NCBI GenBank assembly: GCA_964639535.1
Contig: CAZXDV010000055.1
Coordinates: 1 to 13,839, forward strand
DNA: 13,839 nt
Direction of reading: 5' to 3'
Source: WLWS01 sp964639535
GTDB lineage: Bacteria > Pseudomonadota > Gammaproteobacteria > Eutrophobiales > Eutrophobiaceae
Notes under the pieces: model-generated
The model's database searches: none
What the model was told of the DNA's origin: nothing
Seen by the model: the letters and a program-made list of their open reading frames with translations, nothing else
In this document: piece by piece, positions 1-5,927 of the stretch
Numbering within the stretch: position 1 is the stretch's first letter
How the letters are laid out: the number at the start of each line of letters is the position of its first letter
Program-made: the position numbers and the translations under genes

Positions 1-2
1 TA

Positions 3-308
3 CAGCCGTGGATAGATAGCTGGGGACTGCCCTCAGCCCGCGAGCGGCTGCATCGAAGGGTGGATAGTGAGTTGCGCGAAATGCAGGCCTTTTACGATGC
101 GGTGAGTCCCCGTCTTGAGGAAATCATTGAGTACCTGAACCAGTTTCCAGTTGATGATATACCCGAAGATGACATGAAACTTGCCTGGATGGTGCTGGGC
201 CTGTGTGAAGTCGACGATGCGCTTCATGTGTGGAAGGCGGCAAACCTTGACTATATCTCCGACCCGGTTAACTGGCGCACCAAGACTTCTTTCATCGATT
301 ACATCTAG
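3..308 (+). CDS. 3' end of an unrecognised gene, 5' end outside the window
   Basis: The reading frame is open from the left edge and stops with TAG at 306-308, giving about 101 visible residues. A GTG at 60 could serve as a start, but the codons before it read as ordinary protein (for example PWIDSWGLPSARERLH), so I treat the gene as truncated by the window edge. The visible part is acidic and probably helical (SPRLEEIIEYLNQF, then DDIPEDDMKLAWMVLGL), ends in DYI, and has a single Cys in LGLCEVDD. There is no signal peptide, membrane segment or metal motif in view. I do not recognise the family. It lies 43 bp upstream of the aldoxime dehydratase gene on the same strand with no obvious promoter between, so the two are probably cotranscribed and may share a pathway; that is inference. 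Confidence 0.6.
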   Translation, partial: QPWIDSWGLPSARERLHRRVDSELREMQAFYDAVSPRLEEIIEYLNQFPVDDIPEDDMKLAWMVLGLCEVDDALHVWKAANLDYISDPVNWRTKTSFIDYI

Positions 309-351
309 ATTACGCCGCTAATCGAGAATAAAGGATAAGGAAATATTAATA

Positions 352-1371
352 ATGAAGAAAAGTCGCCCCGATAGTTACCAACCACCTTACCCCGCTTATC
401 AATCACACTTTGCCAGCGGGCATGATGATTTTGTAATGGCCATGGCGTCTGTGCAGGCCAGGCAGCAAAGTGCTGCAGAGCAATTAACGAATGAATTACT
501 GGCATTGCTTTTGGTTGACAGGGAGTGCAAGCCACTACACGTTGAGCGAGGAACGCAAACGGATGCTAGTGGTTATCACAATGATGTATTCATGCCTTAC
601 TGGAAGGATAAGCAAGACATGCACGGATTCTGGGAACGGGAAGATGTCCAGTCCTGGATGTCCAAGCCACGTAAAGGTGATGCAGGCTGGTGGCGCGAGA
701 CTATTGTTGCCCCGGTGACTTCGCTGGATGGTAATTACTCGCTCGAGAAAATTGATTACGGTGTTGGGCGTTACGTCGAACAAAAACTGGAACAATTCCA
801 TGCCTACTTTGGATCCATGAGAGACAGGGTGGTGGATTACCTGTCCGGGGAAGCAGATGGCAAAAAAGGGCAGATCACTCGGCGCGACGCCGTTGATAGT
901 TTTGGCAGACGCATGCGTATCAGCGAGATGCCTGATAAGTTGTGTTTTATACGTGGTCCCTTTGGATGGGACAAGGCAACCGAGGAAGAGCAACAGGCAT
1001 TCATCGACGACATGCTACCGGTATTCAAGACGGGCGCGGACTACCTGCGTGATAATCCACTGGATTCCAACTGTATCAGCATGCGATTCATCGACGAGGT
1101 CGATATGGGTCTTGATAATGGGGTGCAGGTGGAAATCCTGGCATGGTTTCTTACTCTCAAGGATCTTGAACGATGGACACATCATCACCCCACTCACCTC
1201 GCTATATACCGGGGTGTATTTGAATATATGAAGCGATTCGACTTTCAGGCCAGGCTCAACCTGGGTCACGAAGTTATAGTAGTGCCATCCGGTGGCGCCG
1301 TCCTTGAGTATTGCAATTGCCATCCGTCCACTGGCTTTCTGCCTTTTTTTGAATCTGTTGAAATACAGTAA
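352..1371 (+). CDS. oxd: Heme-dependent aldoxime dehydratase (phenylacetaldoxime dehydratase type)
   Basis: Family members dehydrate aldoximes to nitriles (R-CH=NOH to R-CN plus water) in the cytoplasm using ferrous heme b. The 339-aa product has the family's usual length and its landmarks: YQPPYPAY (9-16), GYHND..MPYWKD (74-86), YFGSMRDR (152-159), LERWTHHHPTHLAIY (272-286), LGHEV (304-308) and the C-terminal NCHPSTGFLPFFE. By recalled alignment to Pseudomonas OxdA, His282 is the proximal heme ligand (OxdA His299), His306 the catalytic His (His320) and Arg159 the catalytic Arg (Arg178). The position of OxdA Ser219 (Thr in Bacillus OxdB) is Gly202 here, in CFIRGPFGW. The C-terminus is closest to OxdB. 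AAGGA/AGGA sequences precede the ATG. No nitrile hydratase, nitrilase or amidase is visible in the window. It ends 12 bp from the convergent CDGSH/GltS gene. Confidence 0.93.
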   Translation: MKKSRPDSYQPPYPAYQSHFASGHDDFVMAMASVQARQQSAAEQLTNELLALLLVDRECKPLHVERGTQTDASGYHNDVFMPYWKDKQDMHGFWEREDVQSWMSKPRKGDAGWWRETIVAPVTSLDGNYSLEKIDYGVGRYVEQKLEQFHAYFGSMRDRVVDYLSGEADGKKGQITRRDAVDSFGRRMRISEMPDKLCFIRGPFGWDKATEEEQQAFIDDMLPVFKTGADYLRDNPLDSNCISMRFIDEVDMGLDNGVQVEILAWFLTLKDLERWTHHHPTHLAIYRGVFEYMKRFDFQARLNLGHEVIVVPSGGAVLEYCNCHPSTGFLPFFESVEIQ

Positions 1372-1389
1372 CAATACCCTGATTTACTG
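1366..1389. repeat. Short inverted repeat at a convergent gene junction
   Basis: CAGTAA (1366-1371) and TTACTG (1384-1389) form a perfect 6-bp inverted repeat around a 12-nt loop. Each arm contains the TAA stop codon of one of the two convergent genes. The stem is short and AT-rich with no U-tract on either side, so it is at best a weak bidirectional terminator and may be chance. Confidence 0.35.
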
Positions 1390-2928
1390 ACTCTGCCAGG
1401 CCCCGGAAAAACGGATATTTGCAAGTCTAGCCAGGTCATGATGCCAGGTGGCAATGTCGTGGCTGTCAAACTGGTTAAAGTGATCGTGACCACAGGCTCG
1501 CGCCATCACCTTCATCAACTCGGTTGAGGATTCAAAGAAGCGTGCCAGCTGCTGCGCACTTTTTTCCACGTTAAGCCTTGCCCGCAGTTCTTCTTTCTGT
1601 GTTGCGATACCTGCGGGGCAGTTATTGGTGTTGCACATGCGTGCACCGACGCAGCCAATTGCCTGCATGGCGCTATTGGCTATCGCGACGCCGTCGGCAC
1701 CAAGAGCGAGAGCCTTTACAAAGTCGACGGGTACACGAAGTCCTCCGGTTATGATTAGCGTGACTTTACCCGAGGCGTCATTTTCATCCAGGTAACGCCT
1801 GGCACGGGCCAGGGCTGGAATGGTGGGAACACTGATGTGGTCGCGAAACATTTCCGGTGCCGCCCCCGTGCCACCACCTCGTCCATCAAGAATGATGTAG
1901 TCGGCACTCGCGTCAAGGGCAAACTGGATGTCGTCTTCAATATGGTTGGCACTGAGCTTGAAGCCAACAGGGATGCCGCCCGTTACTTCACGAACGCGGT
2001 CGGCAAAGCGGCGAAAGTCATCAACGCTCTCGAGGTTTTTGAATGTTGGTGGGGAAATAGCCGGTTCACCTTCGGGAATACCCCTGACCTGGGAAATCTT
2101 GCCGCGGTTCTTGTTTCCGGGAAGGTGTCCGCCGGTGCCTGTCTTGGCGCCCTGGCCGCCCTTGAAATGAAAGGCCTGCACATTTTTTAGCAGGGATTCC
2201 TGGTAGCCGAATTCAGCACTTGCCAGTTCATAAAAGTAACGTGAATTACTGGCCTGCTCCTCGGGCAACATGCCCCCTTCACCCGAGCATATGCCGGTCC
2301 CGGCCAATTCCGCACCCTTTGCCATGGCTGTTTTTGCTTCCTCCGAAAGCGCACCAAAACTCATGTCCGAAACGAAAAGCGGAATGTCCAGCTCAAGGGG
2401 CTTGTCTGCCCCCGGTCCAATCACCAGCTTCGTGGAGACGGGCACATCCTCCATTAACGGTTTTCTTGCCAATTGCGCGGTCATGATCTGAATGTCATTC
2501 CATGCAGGTAACTCGTGTCGGGGTACACCCATGGACGTCATTGGCCCATGGTGGCCGATTTTATCCAGCCCTTCTCTTGCCAGCTGGTGGATAAAAGCCA
2601 CGGTAGGCTCTTCAGGGGTCGGTACAGCCCTCGGTGAATCTTCTCCCTTGTCTTCTATACCCGGCCCTTCCTTACCGATGTCGGCTTCGGCAAATTGCTT
2701 GTGTGTACCATCGCAAAAAGGCTGGTTACCACTATGCTTGCAAGTACACAGGTAAGCCTGTTCAGACTTCTCCGCTGTGAATGCGCGGGGTGTAAACGAA
2801 GTACCTGCATGTGAACCATCACAAAAAGGCTGGTTGGCACTCTTACCGCAGGTGCAGAAATAATATTCCTGGTTTTCTTCCAGGTTCACTGCCGCAGGCT
2901 TGTTGTTGGCAATTACGGGCTTGTTCAT
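1384..2928 (-). CDS. Two CDGSH iron-sulfur domains fused to an FMN-binding glutamate synthase-like domain
   Basis: The 514-aa product begins with two CDGSH modules: Cys25/Cys27/Cys36/His40 and Cys61/Cys63/Cys72/His76, each matching C-x-C-x8-C-D-G-(S/T)-H and expected to bind a [2Fe-2S] cluster. Residues 80-110 are an acidic, Pro-rich linker. Residues 110-500 resemble the FMN/[3Fe-4S] synthase core of glutamate synthase: PLFVSDMSFGALS (183-195), SGEGGM (215-220), KGGQGAKTGTGG (256-267), LDGRGGGTGAAP (347-358), and GCVGARMCNTNNCPAG, where Cys426, Cys432 and Cys437 have the C-x5-C-x4-C spacing of the [3Fe-4S] ligands. There is no glutaminase domain and no NAD(P)H-binding subunit, so classical glutamine-dependent GOGAT activity is not implied; substrate and electron donor are unknown. 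It is the third gene of the pirin operon, 32 bp after the GST. An AGGA lies 11 nt before the ATG. Confidence 0.9.
   Translation of the reverse strand: MNKPVIANNKPAAVNLEENQEYYFCTCGKSANQPFCDGSHAGTSFTPRAFTAEKSEQAYLCTCKHSGNQPFCDGTHKQFAEADIGKEGPGIEDKGEDSPRAVPTPEEPTVAFIHQLAREGLDKIGHHGPMTSMGVPRHELPAWNDIQIMTAQLARKPLMEDVPVSTKLVIGPGADKPLELDIPLFVSDMSFGALSEEAKTAMAKGAELAGTGICSGEGGMLPEEQASNSRYFYELASAEFGYQESLLKNVQAFHFKGGQGAKTGTGGHLPGNKNRGKISQVRGIPEGEPAISPPTFKNLESVDDFRRFADRVREVTGGIPVGFKLSANHIEDDIQFALDASADYIILDGRGGGTGAAPEMFRDHISVPTIPALARARRYLDENDASGKVTLIITGGLRVPVDFVKALALGADGVAIANSAMQAIGCVGARMCNTNNCPAGIATQKEELRARLNVEKSAQQLARFFESSTELMKVMARACGHDHFNQFDSHDIATWHHDLARLANIRFSGAWQSQ
2707..2835. repeat. Direct DNA repeat encoding the two CDGSH motifs
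   Basis: Positions 2707-2727 and 2815-2835 are identical at 20 of 21 bases and lie 108 bp apart in the same frame. On the coding strand both encode NQPFCDG followed by Thr or Ser. Identity beyond what the protein motif requires suggests internal tandem duplication of one CDGSH module, with divergence outside the core. Confidence 0.6.
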
Positions 2929-2960
2929 TTTAGTTATCGTCCTGGTTCATGACTTGATGA

Positions 2961-3944
2961 TTAATTTGCAAGAGACTCCCTGCCGTGTGCCTGCAGGTAG
3001 TCAATATCCGGTCCGACCGGTACCACGCCGGAAGGGTTTATCGTCGTGTGGCTTTCATAGTAGTGGTGTTTTATGTGATACATATTAATAAGCTCGCCGA
3101 TACCTTCATGTTGGTAAAGGTCGCGGGTATAGGCCCAGAGATTGGGGTAGTCAGATAGCCTTCTAATATTACATTTGAAATGTCCAACGTAGACCGGGTC
3201 AAAGCGAACCAGCGTGGTAAACAGCCTCCAGTCGGCTTCTGTCAGCTGCTTGCCGAGCAGGTAACGACGCTTTTCCAGCCGCTGTTCAAGCCAGTCGAGT
3301 GTTTCAAATAGTGGCCCGATAGCTTCTTCATAGGCTTCCTGGCTGGTGGCAAACCCGGCCTTGTAGACACCATTATTCACCGTGTCGTATATACGATCAT
3401 TAAGGCTGTCTATTTCCTCTCGCAGTGCCTCGGGGTAATAGTCGCCGGGTTTTGCCCCAATTTCGTCAAAGGCGCTGTTGAACATGCGTATAATTTCCGA
3501 TGACTCATTTGAGACGATGGTCCCGTTTTGTTTATCCCATAACACCGGTACCGTGACACGTCCTGAATACTGGCTGTCTGCGGCCAGGTAGACATCACGC
3601 ATAAACTCCGCCTGGTTAACCGGGTCCTTGATGACTCCATCACCATCAGCAAAAGTCCAGCCGTCTTCTGCCATTAACCAGTGCACCACTGACAGGGATA
3701 TCATGTCTTCAAGACCTTTCAATCGCCTGAAGATAAGCGTGCGATTCGCCCAGGGGCAGGCATGGGAAATATAGAGATGATAACGACCCGCTTCTGCCTT
3801 GAAGCCTTCTTTACCACTCGGCCCCGAAGAGCCGTCTACTGTTACCCAGTTCCTGAACTGCGCTGCCGAGCGAACAAATCGCCCCTTTGTTTCCTCCGTG
3901 GGGTACCACTTGTCTTCCCATTTACCGTCCACCAGTAATCCCAT
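2961..3944 (-). CDS. S-glutathionyl-(hydro)quinone reductase, omega-like GST (YqjG/ECM4 family)
   Basis: Enzymes of this family reductively remove glutathione from glutathionyl-hydroquinones in the cytoplasm. The 327-aa product has the family's length and its hallmark active site, SHACPWANRTLIFRRLKGLE, where Cys63 is the catalytic thiol of the CPWA motif. SVVHWLM follows, then PVLWDK and the glutathione gamma-glutamyl site SNESSEIIRMFN. The C-terminal helical domain includes DWLEQRLEKRRYLLGKQLTEADWRLFTTLVRFDPVYVGHFKCN, a stretch strongly conserved in ECM4-type proteins. It is the middle gene of the operon: its AGGAGA ribosome site overlaps the pirin stop codon, which points to translational coupling. 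Pirin and this kind of reductase commonly occur side by side in proteobacteria, consistent with a quinone or electrophile-defence role. Confidence 0.93.
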   Translation of the reverse strand: MGLLVDGKWEDKWYPTEETKGRFVRSAAQFRNWVTVDGSSGPSGKEGFKAEAGRYHLYISHACPWANRTLIFRRLKGLEDMISLSVVHWLMAEDGWTFADGDGVIKDPVNQAEFMRDVYLAADSQYSGRVTVPVLWDKQNGTIVSNESSEIIRMFNSAFDEIGAKPGDYYPEALREEIDSLNDRIYDTVNNGVYKAGFATSQEAYEEAIGPLFETLDWLEQRLEKRRYLLGKQLTEADWRLFTTLVRFDPVYVGHFKCNIRRLSDYPNLWAYTRDLYQHEGIGELINMYHIKHHYYESHTTINPSGVVPVGPDIDYLQAHGRESLAN

Positions 3945-3950
3945 TTTCTT

Positions 3951-3956
3951 TCTCCT
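3951..3956 (-). promoter_or_regulatory. Ribosome binding site overlapping the upstream stop codon
   Basis: Read on the minus strand this is AGGAGA, 6 nt before the GST start codon. It overlaps the first bases of the pirin TAG stop (3957-3955), so ribosomes ending pirin translation would sit on the start site of the next gene. Confidence 0.75.
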
Positions 3957-4800
3957 AAAAATTGTTGCTTTGATAATCCTGGAAGGCCTGCAGGATCTCG
4001 GCTTTTGTGTTCATCACAAAGGGGCCGCCTCGCTCCACTGGTTCGTTGAGTGGTTGTGCTGCAACCAGCAGGAAACGCGCGTCGCTTGATGCGCTGATGC
4101 TTACCTTCGATCCCTCGCCAAGAATGCCAAGCTGGCGTGGACCAAGCCCTTTGGCTGAAGCTCCAATAACAAGCTCACCCTCGATGACATAGATAAAGGC
4201 GTTATTGTCCTCAGCGATGTCCTGCTCCAGCGAGGTGTTGGCGGGCAGCGAGACGTCAAGATAAAGTGGTTTTACAAAGGTGTTATTAACCGGGCCCCTG
4301 TTACCATCATTGGTCTGGCCGGTGATGATGCGAATCACGCTGCCGTTTTCTTTTTCTTCCACGGCCACTTCGTTGGCTGGAAATTCCTGGTATGCCGGTG
4401 GCTGCATTTTTGCCGCGGCGGGCAAGTTCACCCAGAGCTGGAAGCCACTCAAAAGACCTTCTTCCTGCTCCGGCATTTCCGAGTGCACAATGCCGCGACC
4501 TGCTGTCATCCACTGCACCCCGCCAGCCTCGATCACGCCTTCATGACCCGCGTTGTCCTTGTGACGCATGCGGCCATTGAGCAGGTAGGTCACCGTTTCA
4601 AATCCTCGATGGGGGTGTGAAGGAAAGCCACCGATGTAGTCTTCTGCCTGGTCGCTTTCGAAGTGATCCAGTAGCAGGAAGGGATCCAGCATGTTCAGCT
4701 CGTGGCCACCGATGATTCTTGTCATGCGAACACCATCACCGTCCATAGTTGCCTGGCCTGTTACCACGCGTTCCAGCTCGCGTTCTGCTGTGAGTGTCAT
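3955..4800 (-). CDS. Pirin family bicupin protein
   Basis: Pirins are bicupin metalloproteins; bacterial members such as YhhW show quercetin 2,3-dioxygenase activity and others act as redox-responsive partners. The 281-aa product shows the signature FPSHPHRGFETVTYLLNG (59-76) and AGRGIVHSEMP (100-110). His62, His64, His106 and Glu108 give the expected H-x-H...H-x-E metal site. The second cupin half ends with the typical GPFVMNTKAEILQAFQDY. It is the first gene of a three-gene operon and diverges from the LysR gene. The ATG at 4800 is preceded by GAGG about 9 nt upstream. A likely -10 (TATAAA on the minus strand, 4849-4854) would give a leader of about 40 nt. Actual substrate and metal are unknown; the operon suggests redox or electrophile stress. 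Confidence 0.93.
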   Translation of the reverse strand: MTLTAERELERVVTGQATMDGDGVRMTRIIGGHELNMLDPFLLLDHFESDQAEDYIGGFPSHPHRGFETVTYLLNGRMRHKDNAGHEGVIEAGGVQWMTAGRGIVHSEMPEQEEGLLSGFQLWVNLPAAAKMQPPAYQEFPANEVAVEEKENGSVIRIITGQTNDGNRGPVNNTFVKPLYLDVSLPANTSLEQDIAEDNNAFIYVIEGELVIGASAKGLGPRQLGILGEGSKVSISASSDARFLLVAAQPLNEPVERGGPFVMNTKAEILQAFQDYQSNNF

Positions 4801-4848
4801 TTGTTTCGCCTCGTGTAGTGAGATGTTTAAGCGCTAATTGCAAGCCAG

Positions 4849-4854
4849 TTTATA
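4849..4854 (-). promoter_or_regulatory. Putative -10 of the pirin operon
   Basis: The minus strand reads TATAAA, a near-consensus -10, about 50 bp before the pirin ATG. No good -35 lies 16-18 bp upstream, which fits a promoter that needs an activator such as the adjacent LysR protein. It lies face to face with the LysR promoter. Confidence 0.4.
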
Positions 4855-4856
4855 TG

Positions 4857-4885
4857 TTGTTAAAAAAAGGATAAATATGGATAAT
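4857..4885 (+). promoter_or_regulatory. Putative promoter of the LysR gene
   Basis: TTGTTA (4857-4862; 4 of 6 match to the -35 consensus) and GATAAT (4880-4885; 5 of 6 match to the -10) are separated by 17 bp. The -10 overlaps the dyad at 4881-4895, so bound regulator could repress its own gene. Confidence 0.5.
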
Positions 4886-4895
4886 ATGAAATTAT
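4881..4895. promoter_or_regulatory. Candidate LysR-type operator (T-N11-A dyad)
   Basis: ATAAT-ATGAA-ATTAT is a perfect inverted repeat with a 5-nt centre and contains a T-N11-A core at 4882-4894. It lies 22 bp before the LysR start codon and roughly 40-50 bp upstream of the predicted pirin transcription start, a usual place for a LysR-type binding site. AT-rich sequence makes chance dyads more likely. Confidence 0.5.
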
Positions 4896-4916
4896 TGTTC
4901 GAAAAAAGAGAACGAT

Positions 4917-5831
4917 ATGGGACAGCTTGAAGACATGCAGGTTTTCATCAGGGTAGCCGAGGCCGGCGGTATCAGCCGAGCTGCGGAGCAGCTGGGTATG
5001 GCCAAGTCTGCCGTGAGCCGGCGCGTTAGTGAGCTGGAGAAGCGACTGGGTACACGGCTTATCAATCGAACTACACGGGCTATCAGCCTCAGCGAAGCGG
5101 GTGAAACCTACTATGAGCGGGCCCTGCAGCTGGTGGATAACGTGACCGAGCTGAATTCCTCGCTGGCCACGCCCGGCATCGAGCTTGACGGAAATATTCG
5201 CCTGGCGGCGCCCCTGTCCTTTGGATTGTGCCACCTGTCACCGGCGCTTGAAGTTTTCCTGGACCGTCATCCGGGTATCAACCTGAACGTGGACTTCTCC
5301 GATCGCCAGGTGGATATCATCGAAGAAGGGCTCGACTTCGCCTTTCGAATCTCGGAGTTGAAGGATTCGAGCATGGTAGCCCGTCGCATTTGCCCGGTGC
5401 ACCGTGTGTTATGTGCAAGCCCGGCCTACCTGGAGGTAAATGGTGCTCCTTCTACTATTGATGAACTGAAACAGCACACACTGCTGCATTACTCCCTGTC
5501 CACCTCAGTAAGCTGGCAACTACAGGACCCGCAAGGGAAAACCCATGCAATTCGAATTTCTCCGCGGATCAAGGCGACTAACGGCGACTTCCTGGTACAT
5601 ATGGCGATTGCAGGACACGGGATTATTGCGATGCCCACGTTTATTGCCTGGCAGGCGATTGAAAATGGAGAATTGCTTACCCTGATGAAGGATCACCAGC
5701 TGCCATCACTTAATGCCTATGCAGTATACCCACAGGGTCGCTATCTTTCGCAGCGTGCTCGCAGCCTGGTCGATTTCCTGGCCGAAAGGTTCGGAGAACA
5801 GCCTTACTGGGACAAGAACATTGATCGGTAG
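4917..5831 (+). CDS. LysR-type transcriptional regulator
   Basis: The 304-aa product has the family's standard length. The N-terminal winged helix-turn-helix is clear: MQVFIRVAEAGGISRAAEQL, then MAKSAVSRRVSELEKRLGTRLINR (28-51) and the wing TTRAISLSEAG. Residues about 90-290 form the LysR substrate-binding domain of the CrgA/AaeR-like group (IRLAAPLSFGLCHLSPAL...DRHPGINLNVDFSDRQVDIIEEGLDFAFRI in the first half; GHGIIAMPTFIAWQAIENGEL in the second). The ligand cannot be read from sequence. Divergent placement against the pirin-GST-CDGSH/GltS operon, with a T-N11-A dyad between them, makes it the probable regulator of that operon and of itself. The ribosome site before the ATG is weak (AGAGA). 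Confidence 0.93.
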   Translation: MGQLEDMQVFIRVAEAGGISRAAEQLGMAKSAVSRRVSELEKRLGTRLINRTTRAISLSEAGETYYERALQLVDNVTELNSSLATPGIELDGNIRLAAPLSFGLCHLSPALEVFLDRHPGINLNVDFSDRQVDIIEEGLDFAFRISELKDSSMVARRICPVHRVLCASPAYLEVNGAPSTIDELKQHTLLHYSLSTSVSWQLQDPQGKTHAIRISPRIKATNGDFLVHMAIAGHGIIAMPTFIAWQAIENGELLTLMKDHQLPSLNAYAVYPQGRYLSQRARSLVDFLAERFGEQPYWDKNIDR

Positions 5832-5886
5832 CCGCGGCGGACAGCCATTGGCGGTATTGCCTGCAGCACGAGGCTCGCAAAGACTG

Positions 5887-5895
5887 TGCTATTCT
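5887..5895 (+). promoter_or_regulatory. Putative extended -10 promoter of the TPR gene
   Basis: TGCTATTCT carries an upstream TGn and a good -10 hexamer (TATTCT) about 35-40 bp before the start codon. No clear -35 accompanies it, which is acceptable for extended -10 promoters. It suggests separate transcription from the LysR gene. Confidence 0.4.
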
Positions 5896-5927
5896 AGACC
5901 TCAAACCAGCAAGTATTTATCGGGGAA

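Noticed and set aside
535..993. 152-aa open frame antisense to the aldoxime dehydratase
   Set aside because: It is wholly inside a strongly supported gene on the other strand, with no recognisable motif or independent signals.
1837..2190. 117-aa open frame antisense to the CDGSH/GltS gene
   Set aside because: Shadow frame of a conserved gene; the opposite strand carries clear FMN-site motifs across the same bases.
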